40,824 nt of DNA from Candidatus Methanophagales archaeon (GCA_025966525.1 JAPDIG010000007.1:1-40824); one strand, 5' to 3'; positions 1-8,395 are shown, numbered from the stretch's first letter. Notes: generated by a model from the sequence alone, not told the origin. Translations and numbers: made by a program.

Positions 1-4
1 GGTC

Positions 5-172
5 ATGGTTATACATTGTTATCATAATATAAATATCTCACTACAAAAATTGATGATTAAAATGGTTAAGAACGAAAAAACACCTAATTTTGAAGACTAC
101 ATAGAGCTAAAAACCATAATGAAAAGTAAAAAATCAATAGGTTACTTTTCCATCCGTTGGTATTTAAAATAA
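5..172 (+). CDS. Possible short ORF, perhaps the end of a gene cut by the window edge
   Basis: A frame open from the window start ends with TAA at 170-172. It has ATG codons at 5 and 53, giving 55 or 39 residues. The product is lysine-rich with no recognisable domain. No clear ribosome binding site precedes either ATG, so this may be the tail of a longer gene lying to the left, or chance. I do not recognise it. Confidence 0.2.
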   Translation: MVIHCYHNINISLQKLMIKMVKNEKTPNFEDYIELKTIMKSKKSIGYFSIRWYLK

Positions 173-175
173 GTC

Positions 176-403
176 CTATAAATGCTTTTCTAATATGAAG
201 AGTGTTAAATTTGGGTTACTAATTGCCAAAAGCTCGTTAAACATCATGTAATCGAAGCTACTCCTTGGATCCTTTTCCTCTGCCTCTACCTCTTTTTCTA
301 GCTCATCGAGCATCTCCTTTAACTTCTTTGCTTCTTTTATTTTCTTCTTTAATTTCTCCCTTTTCCTTCTCTCGAAAAATGATAATCTCTTTTCTTCCCC
401 CAT
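176..403 (-). CDS. Small charged coiled-coil protein, unknown function
   Basis: This 75-residue protein is not recognised. The first 45 residues are almost entirely Lys, Glu, Arg and Leu in a heptad-like pattern, which predicts a soluble coiled coil. The last 25 residues are more hydrophobic and end in a short leucine-rich helix (NPNLTLFILEKHL). The start is the ATG at 403, preceded by a purine-rich run (AGAAAGAAAAAAG) that could serve as a weak ribosome binding site. It is divergent from the GlmU-like gene at 483 and shares an 80-bp AT-rich intergenic region with it. Composition resembles its neighbours, so a real but uncharacterised gene is plausible. Confidence 0.5.
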   Translation of the reverse strand: MGEEKRLSFFERRKREKLKKKIKEAKKLKEMLDELEKEVEAEEKDPRSSFDYMMFNELLAISNPNLTLFILEKHL

Positions 404-442
404 CTTTTTTCTTTCTACATTAATTATATCAGCTATGCTCCT

Positions 443-456
443 TTAAATAAATTTTG
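443..456 (+). promoter_or_regulatory. TATA-like box upstream of the first GlmU-like gene
   Basis: The run TTTAAATAAATTTT lies about 27-40 bases before the ATG at 483. That suits an archaeal TATA box serving a nearly leaderless transcript. The assignment is by position and composition only. Confidence 0.35.
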
Positions 457-482
457 ACCACACTATGATATTATGATATAAC

Positions 483-1694
483 ATGAAAGCGGTAATTTTA
501 GTTGCAGGCGAGGGGAAAAGGATGCGACCTCTTACTTACGAAAGACCGAAAGTAATGCTTCCAATAGCAGGAAAGCCAATAATTGAGCATCTGTTAGAGG
601 AGATTAAAGAAGTTGGAATTAACGACTTCGTATTTGTTGTTGGATACCACGATGAAACCATTCGTGATTACTTCGGAAAAGGGGAACGGTGGGATGTTAA
701 TATTCAGTATGTAACACAAAAAACGCAGCTCGGCACTGCCGACGCGCTAAGGAGGACTGAGGGATTGATAGAAGACAAATTTCTTTTGCTGAACGGAGAC
801 ACAATTGTAAGCGCTGCGGATATCGAAAAAATCATAACTGACGATGCTAATATTGCTCTTGGAGTAATAGAAGTAATAAATCCGGAGGATTACGACGTTG
901 TTGAAGTAAAAGGAGAAAAGATAATGAAAATTCATAAAAAGATGAAAGAGCAGCCGTCATACTTGATAAATGCTGGCGTTTGTCTCTTAGATGAAAATAT
1001 TTTCGACGCCATATCACGAACAGATAAATCGAAAAGGGGTGAATTTGAGCTCCCAGATTCTTTACAGATGCTGATAGAAGAAGGTTACGATATCTTTTGG
1101 AAGAAAATCGAGCACTGGATAGACGTTATCTACCCATGGGATTTGTTGGCTGCAAACGAGCTCTTAATTGACAAGATAAACTATGTAAATAGAGGAAAGA
1201 TAGAAGAAAACGTTTGGATAAAAAACAAAGATAAGGTATCCATTGGAGATAACACCTTGATAAAATCCGGCTCTTACATAGAAGGACCTGTCGTGATAGG
1301 TGAAAATTGTGTAATCGGACCGAATAGCTACATACGTGCAAATACGTTTATTGGCGATACCTGCCATATAGGGAATGCAGTTGAGATTACGAACTCCATT
1401 ATTATGAATGACACGAAAATCCTGCCTTATAATCATGTTGGCGATTCTGTTATTGGATGCCGATGCAATTTAGGTGCCGGCACGAAAATAGCAAATCTAA
1501 GGTTTGATGATGCAACGGTAAAGGCAAAAGGAATGGATACCGGGAGAAAAAAGCTTGGTGCAATCATAAGCGATGGAGTAAAGACTGGAATAAACGCGTG
1601 TATTGATGTCGGCACGGTTATCGGAAATAAAACGATTATCGGTCCCGGAGCTTTCGCATCAGGTTATATAAAGGAAAACTCGAGGATATTTTAA
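483..1694 (+). CDS. glmU: Bifunctional sugar-1-P nucleotidylyltransferase / acetyltransferase, GlmU-like (paralog 1)
   Basis: The N-terminal half is a sugar nucleotidyltransferase fold: LVAGEGKRMRPLT followed by RPK near residue 22 is the nucleotide-binding signature, and LLNGDT carries the metal-binding Asp. From about residue 250 the sequence becomes a left-handed beta-helix of hexapeptide repeats (IEGPVVIGENCVIG), as in archaeal GlmU. The family makes UDP-GlcNAc from GlcN-1-P, acetyl-CoA and UTP. At the acetyltransferase loop this copy reads LPYNHVGDS. Aligned by eye with E. coli GlmU, His363 becomes Pro and Tyr366 becomes His, so the acetyltransferase half may be altered. It overlaps the convergent paralog at 1691 by four bases. 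Substrate is inferred from the neighbouring GlmM and GlmS. Confidence 0.8.
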   Translation: MKAVILVAGEGKRMRPLTYERPKVMLPIAGKPIIEHLLEEIKEVGINDFVFVVGYHDETIRDYFGKGERWDVNIQYVTQKTQLGTADALRRTEGLIEDKFLLLNGDTIVSAADIEKIITDDANIALGVIEVINPEDYDVVEVKGEKIMKIHKKMKEQPSYLINAGVCLLDENIFDAISRTDKSKRGEFELPDSLQMLIEEGYDIFWKKIEHWIDVIYPWDLLAANELLIDKINYVNRGKIEENVWIKNKDKVSIGDNTLIKSGSYIEGPVVIGENCVIGPNSYIRANTFIGDTCHIGNAVEITNSIIMNDTKILPYNHVGDSVIGCRCNLGAGTKIANLRFDDATVKAKGMDTGRKKLGAIISDGVKTGINACIDVGTVIGNKTIIGPGAFASGYIKENSRIF

Positions 1695-2995
1695 TAACCT
1701 CTCTTAATTCTTTCCATTCGTTCTTCTTTCTTCTCTTTTACCGTCATTCGTTTCTCCCTGAGCATTTGTTCTCCTTCGAAAAATAAGATTTTATTTGGTT
1801 CTAAATCTTTGGTAACCACCGTGCCTGCACCTATTATTGAATTTGACCCAATTCTTACACCCGGCATGATTGACGAATTGACTCCAACTTTGCAGTTGTT
1901 AGCCATTATGCAGCCTAATTTATCCAATTCTGTATCCACCAGTTCATCCTCCACTTTTATCGAAATATTCTTTTCATCCAATCTGAAATTGGCTGTCACA
2001 GCACCATAACCAAAAGAACACTCATTGCCAATTATGCTATCGCCGATATAATTCGTATGGAACCAGCAGTCATTCCCGATGTATGCGTGCTTGATTTCTG
2101 TGGAATAGCCAACGACACATCTGTCTCCGATGTGAGATCCACGAATCAGCGAGTTGTTCCCGATAACACAGTCTTTACCAATATATGCCGGTCCTTTTAT
2201 CACCACATTTTCAAAAATCTCTGCACCTGCTTCTATGATGACATTTCCCTCTATCTTTGCACTTTCCTGGATTTTTACACCATTTACAATCTGTTTATCT
2301 ATCGTATTCAAAAAATACTCCATCACATTAAAAATGTGCCAGGGATATTTAATTGCTGTCCAAAAACCATCGTATTCAACCACCCTGAAGTCAAAACCAT
2401 CCTTTATCATACGGTCCATCGTTCGCTCATAGACATCGTCTTGCTCACTTTCCGTTTCCTCTAAATATCTGATAAATTCATCTGAATTCCTGTGGAGATG
2501 AACCACGATATTAACCAAATTGCTGGGTTCTTTCCCCTCTCCCGGCTTTTCAACAATCTCTTTTATTTTTTCATTTTCAACAGTGAGGTATCCGCCGGGA
2601 AAGTATTTACATACCTTATAGCCAAGAATAGCCGATTCACCCTCTTTCTTCTTTAAAATCTCCTCATACGCAGAAGGTTCAAAAACATCATTTGGGTTCA
2701 CAATAAGGATTTCCTCTCCTCTGAGCAGGTCTTTCGCTGTGAGCACCGCATCAGCCATACCTTTCGGCGTTTTCTGTACGGCATATTCAGCATCTTCCCC
2801 GCAGAGCTCCTTTAATTTGTCAACATTTGAGGGGTTGCCAACGAAAACGAAATCTTTTTCTTTTAATCCCAGCCCTTTCAAATGATCCATATGATGTAAG
2901 ATTAACTCTTTTCCTATGAATTTGAGCAAAAATTTATCCTCCTCAAGGGGATACATCCGTTTTCCTATTCCGCCACATAAGAACAGTATTTTCAT
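1691..2995 (-). CDS. GlmU-like nucleotidylyltransferase / acetyltransferase (paralog 2), coupled to glmM
   Basis: This 434-residue protein has the same two-domain layout as the genes at 483 and 4744 but a divergent N-terminus: LCGGIGKRMYPLEEDK replaces the usual G-x-G-x-R...PLT...PK signature. The metal-site region reads NPNDVF instead of NGDT. A canonical EKP motif follows. The C-terminal hexapeptide repeats (about 245-410) keep FHTNYIGDSIIG. By eye this preserves both the catalytic His and the Tyr of the GlcN-1-P acetyltransferase, followed by TANFR. The last 30 residues are charged (KEKKEERMERIKR). Its ATG overlaps the TGA of glmM (ATGA), so translation is coupled. I infer that it supplies acetylation, and possibly uridylylation, after GlmM. 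Confidence 0.75.
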   Translation of the reverse strand: MKILFLCGGIGKRMYPLEEDKFLLKFIGKELILHHMDHLKGLGLKEKDFVFVGNPSNVDKLKELCGEDAEYAVQKTPKGMADAVLTAKDLLRGEEILIVNPNDVFEPSAYEEILKKKEGESAILGYKVCKYFPGGYLTVENEKIKEIVEKPGEGKEPSNLVNIVVHLHRNSDEFIRYLEETESEQDDVYERTMDRMIKDGFDFRVVEYDGFWTAIKYPWHIFNVMEYFLNTIDKQIVNGVKIQESAKIEGNVIIEAGAEIFENVVIKGPAYIGKDCVIGNNSLIRGSHIGDRCVVGYSTEIKHAYIGNDCWFHTNYIGDSIIGNECSFGYGAVTANFRLDEKNISIKVEDELVDTELDKLGCIMANNCKVGVNSSIMPGVRIGSNSIIGAGTVVTKDLEPNKILFFEGEQMLREKRMTVKEKKEERMERIKRGY

Positions 2996-4341
2996 GTTAA
3001 CTCCCGTTTAGCTTCATTTACAGCCTGAATAGCCATATCCATTATTTCTTTGAGTTCATCCCTGTCCTCGGACTCAGCGATTACCCTTATCAGCGGTTGA
3101 GTCCCACTGGCTCTTATTAAGACCCACGAGTCCTCAAAATCCAGTCTTAAACCATCCAATGAATTGGTGCGATGAGCAGGAAAAACGTCTAAATGCATAT
3201 GAACTCGTCCCAAGACTTCGTATTTTAGTTTATCGGCGACAGGAACTCCTTTTTTATCGAAATACAGAGTCGGCATTTCATTAATAAACGCACGGATCTC
3301 TTCGACATTCTCAATATTAGCCAATAAGTACATGGCAGCATAAATGCTATCTGGATAGTAGCCCATTTCTGGCATTATGTAGACGCCCACCTGTTCAACG
3401 CCTATCGAAGCTCCTTCCTCCTTTACCCTGTGACCCACGTATCCATCCCCAACTTTACCCCTTATCACCTCGCCGCCCAAATCCTCTATTGCATAATCGA
3501 ATAAACGACCGGTCTCCACTGTTGTTACCACTTTCTTTTTATTTGTTTCTTGTACCCTTAATCTCGAAATAAAAGAAATCGCCTCATTATAGCCAATAAA
3601 CCCTTTTTTATCACAGAAAACAACTCTGTCTGCATCGCCATCAAAACAGATTGCGAGATCAGCATTTTCTTTTCGTAGATAAGAAATTGTCTCTTTTAAT
3701 GTTTCTGCCGTTGGTTCGGGGCTTCTATTTGGGAACAATCCATCGGGTTCGTCATTTAATGGTAGAACATCTATGCCAGCTTTTTTAAAGACCATAGATG
3801 CATAATCCGCAGCGGCACCATTTCCGGGATCAACTACTACTTTGAAATACCTGTTAATTTCTACCCGTTTCAAAAGTTCGTCTGCATGTGCCTTCTTTGC
3901 ATTATAATCGTATCTTAGCGTGCCGATTTTATTCCATGTAGGCATCCTGTATTCATTCCACATTAATGCTTCTTCAATTATTTGTTCATCGTGCACGGTG
4001 TAAGCCATGCCATCACACCAGAGCTTTATTCCATTATATTCAGGAGGATTATGGGATGCTGTTATCAGCACTCCGGTATCGTAATTTTGATCTTTCGTTA
4101 AAAAGGCAAGCACTGGCGTAGGGACAATACCAAGATCAACGACATTTATATTACATGTTAATATACCGGATATAAGTGCGCTTTTTAAGAGGTCTTTCGT
4201 CACTCTGGTGTCTGTTGCTATGGCAATATTTGATTTCTCTGGAAGAGAGGAGGCAATAGCTTTCCCCAAGTTAAAGCAGAATTCGGGGGTTATTCTTTTA
4301 AAGACTTTACCTCTAATCCCGCTTGTTCCAAACAATCTCAT
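2992..4341 (-). CDS. glmM: Phosphoglucosamine mutase (GlmM/ManB family)
   Basis: This is an alpha-D-phosphohexomutase that interconverts GlcN-6-P and GlcN-1-P. It starts with MRLFGTSGIRG, has the phosphoserine loop TASHNP (Ser96), the metal loop DGDADR near residue 240 and the C-terminal phosphate-binding RASGTQP. Its 449 residues are the usual length. It is the first gene of a two-gene minus-strand unit with the GlmU-like gene at 1691 and is divergent from the small ORF at 4423. GlmS is encoded nearby at 5984, which favours glucosamine as substrate. Phosphomannomutase activity, common in archaeal relatives, cannot be excluded from sequence. Confidence 0.85.
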   Translation of the reverse strand: MRLFGTSGIRGKVFKRITPEFCFNLGKAIASSLPEKSNIAIATDTRVTKDLLKSALISGILTCNINVVDLGIVPTPVLAFLTKDQNYDTGVLITASHNPPEYNGIKLWCDGMAYTVHDEQIIEEALMWNEYRMPTWNKIGTLRYDYNAKKAHADELLKRVEINRYFKVVVDPGNGAAADYASMVFKKAGIDVLPLNDEPDGLFPNRSPEPTAETLKETISYLRKENADLAICFDGDADRVVFCDKKGFIGYNEAISFISRLRVQETNKKKVVTTVETGRLFDYAIEDLGGEVIRGKVGDGYVGHRVKEEGASIGVEQVGVYIMPEMGYYPDSIYAAMYLLANIENVEEIRAFINEMPTLYFDKKGVPVADKLKYEVLGRVHMHLDVFPAHRTNSLDGLRLDFEDSWVLIRASGTQPLIRVIAESEDRDELKEIMDMAIQAVNEAKRELT

Positions 4342-4383
4342 AAGTTAATTACCTCTTCTTATAATAGATTAATTCTTCTTTGA

Positions 4384-4400
4384 AGATATATATTTATATT
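4384..4400. promoter_or_regulatory. AT-rich divergent promoter between glmM and the small membrane ORF
   Basis: The stretch around AGATATATATTTATATT contains TATA-like boxes on both strands. It lies 43-59 bases upstream of the glmM start and 23-39 bases upstream of the small ORF at 4423. It is probably the shared control region for both directions. Confidence 0.4.
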
Positions 4401-4422
4401 TGAAAGGACATAATAAATATAC

Positions 4423-4599
4423 ATGGAGATTGAATATTACATACTTATCGGTATTGGTATCGGAATTATTGCGAATGTCATTTTTGAATTTTTAGGTTAC
4501 GGTATGAATAAAGTAACAGGGGAAATTTCGATATCCCCGCTTAGAGAATTTTGGAAAACGTTCCTCAGGGAAGGGGGAATTATTGTAAATATAAGTTGA
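4423..4599 (+). CDS. Small single-span membrane protein (58 aa), not in the ORF track
   Basis: An uninterrupted ATG-to-TGA frame gives MEIEYYILIGIGIGIIANV and so on, 58 residues. Residues 6-25 form one strongly hydrophobic segment rich in Ile and Gly. A short mixed tail follows (SPLREFWKTFLREGG). A TATA-like box lies about 25-35 bases upstream and AAAGGA sits roughly 15 bases before the ATG. No family is recognised. It lies between divergent glmM and the third GlmU-like gene, on the strand of the latter. A role in the envelope would fit the neighbourhood but is only a guess. It falls just below the apparent 60-aa cut-off of the ORF track. Confidence 0.5.
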   Translation: MEIEYYILIGIGIGIIANVIFEFLGYGMNKVTGEISISPLREFWKTFLREGGIIVNIS

Positions 4600-4656
4600 A
4601 TTTACATATGGCGAGGTTTATTATAAAAAAAAGTTGAGAATGTCAAGATAATAGTA

Positions 4657-4740
4657 ATGAAAGAGAACAAAAATTGGAAGAAGAAAAATCGGTGTTTCGT
4701 AGGATATAGCGTAAAAACGAGAATATATCCGGGGGGATAA
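4657..4740 (+). CDS. Possible 27-aa leader ORF before the third GlmU-like gene
   Basis: An ATG at 4657 opens a 27-codon frame ending TAA at 4738-4740, three bases before the ATG at 4744. The last codons (CCG GGG GGA) overlap the G-rich ribosome binding site of the next gene. A TATA-like stretch at 4617-4630 would put this frame in the transcript leader. There is no sign of conservation to judge from, so it may be chance. Confidence 0.18.
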   Translation: MKENKNWKKKNRCFVGYSVKTRIYPGG

Positions 4741-4743
4741 GAA

Positions 4744-5931
4744 ATGGCATTTAAACAAGCGGTTGTGCTTGCTGCGGGAGAAGGAGAAAGGTTGAGACCG
4801 TTTACAGCTTCAAAGCCAAAGGTAATGATAAAGGTAGCGAATAAGCCGGTTCTGCAGTATGTAGTAGAAGCATTGGAAAGAAACGGAATAAGGCGGATTA
4901 TACTTGTCGTAGGCTACAAAAAAGAGAAGATAATGGATTATTTTGAAGACGGGAAGGCTTTAGGCGTGAAAATAGAGTATGTAGTTCAGAAACACCTGCT
5001 TGGAACCGGGGATGCACTGAAGCAAGCAGAGAATAAAACAGATGCGAGATTTCTTGTTTTGCCTGGCGATAACGTAATTGAGGCAGATACCATTTCGGAT
5101 TCTGGTCTTTTGGATATAGAACAAAATGGAAATGCGATATTGATAAAAGCGCATAAGGATGTGAGCAAATATGGTGTTGTAACGGTGAAAAACGGAATGG
5201 TCGTGGATATTATAGAGAAACCAAGCAAAGAGATAAGCAATCTGGTCAATACCGGAATATATGCCTTTGAGAAGGGAATATTTGGATTTATTGATGGAGA
5301 GCTGACATCGGGATTAAGAAGCATGATCCGTGCAGTGAATCGTATAAAGGCATGTGAAACGCACGGAGCCTGGTTGGATGCTGTTTATCCCTGGGACATC
5401 CTGAGTTTGAATGCCATAGTTCTGAGGGAGAACCCTGCAAAGTTGGAGGGAAAAATTGAACGTGGTGTGACAATAGATAAGCGAGTGTCAATAGGTAAAG
5501 ATTCGGTGATAAGGGGAAATTCATATGTGAAAGGACCGGTTATAATAGGAGAGAACTGCGAGATTGGTCCTAATGCATGTGTTTTCCCTTCCACGAGCAT
5601 AGGAAATAATGTTACAATTGGTGCATTTACAGAGATTAAGAACTCGGTGTTAACAGACGGTGTGAAAATTGGCTCTTTCTCCTCTATTCAAGATTCTATT
5701 TTTGATAGTGGGACGTATGCTGAGGGAGGACTCATAGCACGAAGCGAAGAGGCGGATATAGAAATCGGTGGTGAGTATCACCGCGTGAAAGTTGGAACGA
5801 TGGTAGGAGAATATTGTGAGATAGGTAGCAATGTAATCGCTTATCCGGGAACGATAATTGGAAATCGTTGTAGGATAAAATCAATGAAAGAACTGAGAGG
5901 GAAAATACCAGACGGTAGTTGGGTAGTGTAA
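4744..5931 (+). CDS. GlmU-like sugar-1-P nucleotidylyltransferase (paralog 3), acetyltransferase motif degenerate
   Basis: The N-terminal half is a canonical sugar nucleotidyltransferase (LAAGEGERLRPFT, KPK, LPGDN, EKP). Hexapeptide beta-helix repeats start near residue 245 (VKGPVVIIGENCEIG-like). At the position of the GlmU acetyltransferase loop it reads FSSIQDSIFDSGTY. By eye this lacks the catalytic His, the Tyr and the Gly-Asp context found in paralog 2, and the later Asn is Ser. I therefore expect nucleotidyltransfer only, or another acceptor. The ATG is preceded by GGGGGGATAAGAA, a strong site. The gene ends 52 bases before glmS on the same strand, suggesting joint transcription. It could act on glucose-1-P or GlcNAc-1-P; sequence does not decide. 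Confidence 0.75.
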   Translation: MAFKQAVVLAAGEGERLRPFTASKPKVMIKVANKPVLQYVVEALERNGIRRIILVVGYKKEKIMDYFEDGKALGVKIEYVVQKHLLGTGDALKQAENKTDARFLVLPGDNVIEADTISDSGLLDIEQNGNAILIKAHKDVSKYGVVTVKNGMVVDIIEKPSKEISNLVNTGIYAFEKGIFGFIDGELTSGLRSMIRAVNRIKACETHGAWLDAVYPWDILSLNAIVLRENPAKLEGKIERGVTIDKRVSIGKDSVIRGNSYVKGPVIIGENCEIGPNACVFPSTSIGNNVTIGAFTEIKNSVLTDGVKIGSFSSIQDSIFDSGTYAEGGLIARSEEADIEIGGEYHRVKVGTMVGEYCEIGSNVIAYPGTIIGNRCRIKSMKELRGKIPDGSWVV

Positions 5932-5954
5932 GGGGAGACAATAGGCAAGTAGGC

Positions 5955-5971
5955 AATAGCCATTGGCTATT
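5955..5971. repeat. Perfect inverted repeat just upstream of glmS
   Basis: AATAGCCA-T-TGGCTATT is a perfect 8-bp inverted repeat around one base, ending 12 bases before the glmS ATG. In RNA it would fold as a 7-bp stem with an ATT loop. It could be an operator or a small leader hairpin. It may also be chance in AT-rich DNA. Confidence 0.3.
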
Positions 5972-5983
5972 TACTAATAAAAA

Positions 5984-7834
5984 ATGTGTGGAATTGTGGG
6001 GTATGTAGGAGAACGAGAAGCGCTGCCAATCATCTTAGACTCGTTGAAAAGGATTGAATACAGAGGATATGATTCCTGTGGTGTGTTTGTGTTGGAAGAT
6101 GGCGAGCCGAAGCTACATAAAGATGCGGGAACCATTGACCATTTGAAAAAGAACTTATCAGAATCTGAGTACAAGGGTAAAGTAGCAATTGGGCACACGA
6201 GATGGGCAACACATGGAGCACCATCGAAAAAAAATGCGCATCCTCATCTCGACGGCAAAGGCGAAATTGCCGTCGTCCATAATGGTATAATCGAGAACTA
6301 CCAATTAATAAAAGAGGAGCTTTTGAGCCTGGGATGCAAGTTCGTATCAGAGACAGATACGGAAGTCATACCGCATCTGATAAACCTTTCTTTAAAAAAG
6401 AAAGCTTTACTAAAGAAAGTTAGTTCAGAAAAGTTTGATTGGCAACTAAAGGAAGCGGTAAGGGAAGCCTTAGCTTGTTTGAATGGGTCTTATGCAATAA
6501 TAGTCGCAGCAAAGGGTTTTGACGGGTTGATAGCAGCGAGAAAGGAATCTCCGCTCATTATAGGTGTTGGAGACCGTGAAAATTTTATCGCTTCTGACGT
6601 ACCGGCAGTGCTTGAACAAACGAACAGAGTAATTTATTTGGAGGAGGGAGACCTCGCAGTTGTAAAAAAGGAATCAATTTACATAGAGAACGGTGGTGCA
6701 GAAGTAAGGAGGGAAGGAAGATTAATACCCTGGACGATAGAGGACGCCGAGAAAGGAGGATACGAGCATTTCATGCTGAAAGAAATTCATGAGGAGCCAA
6801 GGGCAATTATGGATACGCTTAGAGGTCACATAGCCGAGGATGGGATAAATCTGGGGATTGATTTTAAGATCGAAGGTGGTGCGAAAGGCAGAAGCATTTT
6901 GATGGTTGCATGTGGAACGTCCTATTATGCAACTCTGTGTGGGAAACAGATAATAGAGAATTTAGCAAAGGTGCCTGTTCAAGTAGAGCTTGCATCAGAG
7001 TTCAATTACTCTGATTTTGTGCTGGATGGCACGAATATAATAGCAATGGCAATTACACAATCTGGGGAGACCGCGGATACATTGATGGCGCTGAAAAAAG
7101 CGAAGAGATACGGTAGTAAAACAGTGGCACTAACAAATGTCGTAGGGAGTTCGGCTACGAGAATTGCGGACGAAACGATATACATGGGTGCGGGTCCGGA
7201 GATAGGCGTTGCAGCGACAAAGAGCTTTGTTGCACAACTCGTCATTTTTTATCTGCTGGGTTTGTCCCTCGCGAAGATGCCAGAGAGTGAGTTTGTGGGA
7301 TATTTAGAGGAGCTAAAGAGAATGCCGCAAATAGCTCAAATAGTGCTTGACGAAGCAAATGGGGACATACAAAAGCATGCCAGGTATTTTTCCAAATACG
7401 AGCATGCGTTCTTCATTGGAAGGGGAGTAAATCTGCCTATTGCCCTGGAGGGAGCGTTAAAACTGAAGGAAATATCGTATATCCATGCAGAGGGATACGC
7501 CGCAGGAGAACTCAAACACGGACCTTTTGCACTGCTTACCGAAGATACACCCGTAGTTGTGATTCTGACCCATGATAATGTTTATGAGAAGACTTTGGGG
7601 AACGTGAAGGAGATAAAGGCAAGAGGGGCACCGGTGATTGCGATAGCAGAAGAAGGGGACGAGGAAGTGGAGAAATATGTGGATGCGGTGATAAGAGTTC
7701 CGGGGACAAGTGCAATATTCTCCCCAATCCCCAATACTGTTGCTCTTCACTTACTCGCGTACTGGACGGCAAAAGAGCGGGGATGTGAAATTGACAAGCC
7801 GAGGAATCTGGCAAAGAGCGTGACGGTGGAGTGA
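5984..7834 (+). CDS. glmS: Glutamine-fructose-6-phosphate aminotransferase (isomerizing)
   Basis: This enzyme makes GlcN-6-P from fructose-6-P and glutamine, the first step toward UDP-GlcNAc. The start MCGIVGYVG exposes the catalytic Cys after Met removal. The glutaminase domain (about 1-240) has HTRWATHG. Two SIS domains follow, with CGTSYYA and TQSGETADT. The C-terminal isomerase motifs EGYAAGELKHGP and PRNLAKSVTVE are intact. At 616 residues it is full length. Only 52 bases separate it from the upstream GlmU-like gene, which is too short for a glmS ribozyme; an 8-bp inverted repeat lies in that gap. Together with GlmM and the GlmU-like proteins it completes a UDP-GlcNAc route. Confidence 0.93.
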   Translation: MCGIVGYVGEREALPIILDSLKRIEYRGYDSCGVFVLEDGEPKLHKDAGTIDHLKKNLSESEYKGKVAIGHTRWATHGAPSKKNAHPHLDGKGEIAVVHNGIIENYQLIKEELLSLGCKFVSETDTEVIPHLINLSLKKKALLKKVSSEKFDWQLKEAVREALACLNGSYAIIVAAKGFDGLIAARKESPLIIGVGDRENFIASDVPAVLEQTNRVIYLEEGDLAVVKKESIYIENGGAEVRREGRLIPWTIEDAEKGGYEHFMLKEIHEEPRAIMDTLRGHIAEDGINLGIDFKIEGGAKGRSILMVACGTSYYATLCGKQIIENLAKVPVQVELASEFNYSDFVLDGTNIIAMAITQSGETADTLMALKKAKRYGSKTVALTNVVGSSATRIADETIYMGAGPEIGVAATKSFVAQLVIFYLLGLSLAKMPESEFVGYLEELKRMPQIAQIVLDEANGDIQKHARYFSKYEHAFFIGRGVNLPIALEGALKLKEISYIHAEGYAAGELKHGPFALLTEDTPVVVILTHDNVYEKTLGNVKEIKARGAPVIAIAEEGDEEVEKYVDAVIRVPGTSAIFSPIPNTVALHLLAYWTAKERGCEIDKPRNLAKSVTVE

Positions 7835-7844
7835 AATCTCCAAC

Positions 7845-8395
7845 AACCTTTCGTATCATAAGCTTCAGATGGCTCCTGGGAGGAGAGAGGTCTATGGGAA
7901 GTTCTTCCGGAGTTTCGTATAGAAGCTAAAGTTTTCGCTTACACTTATACATGCACATATAAGTTCTAACAGCTTTTTCTAGAGTTGAAAACGTAGGTAC
8001 ACCACTTTTGTAGAAAAGTCTCCTCGCTTGCCCATCCACACGGTTAGGAGTGGTATAAGTTTCTTTTCCACTATCTTTAGCACCTTTTTAGCTAAATCGG
8101 TTGATTGTGCAGATCACTATAATCCCATCAACATTCGGGCCGGATAGGCATGCCCTTATAGCCTTTCGACATCAGCATCTCCCAGTATGTCTAATGGGTT
8201 CCCCCTGCTCCAGCAGAGGAATTCCTCCAGGGTGAGTTTCAGCTCTTCCGAAAGTTCCGCCATTTCCCCACCGTTATCGATAACGGAATCCGCAGCCATG
8301 ACGCCAGGGCACCGGCATTAGAGATGATGGCTAAGCGTGGTCCGGCTGGAAGATATTTCGAATACGCTCTTTGGATTAAGCATGCATTCTATTCG
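7845..8395 (-). pseudogene. Decayed ADP-forming acyl-CoA synthetase (ACD) fragment
   Basis: The apparently empty 650-bp gap holds a degraded gene read on the minus strand in shifting frames. In order it gives RLAIISNAG, then PGVMAADSVIDNGG, then EMAELSEELKLTLEEFL, GNPLDILGDADVER, NVDGIIVICT, KKLIPLLTVWMGKRG, SGVPTFSTLEKAVRTYM and LLYETPEELP. These match, in correct order, the succinyl-CoA-ligase-like core of archaeal acetate-CoA ligase (ADP-forming). At least four frameshifts and an in-frame stop break it. The N-terminal CoA-binding part and any C-terminal ATP-grasp part are missing. The limits are approximate. The family makes ATP from acyl-CoA, ADP and phosphate; this copy cannot be functional. 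Confidence 0.75.

Noticed and set aside
5932-5983. glmS ribozyme riboswitch
   Set aside because: Only 52 bases separate the upstream gene from glmS, far too few for the ribozyme, and no matching core was seen.
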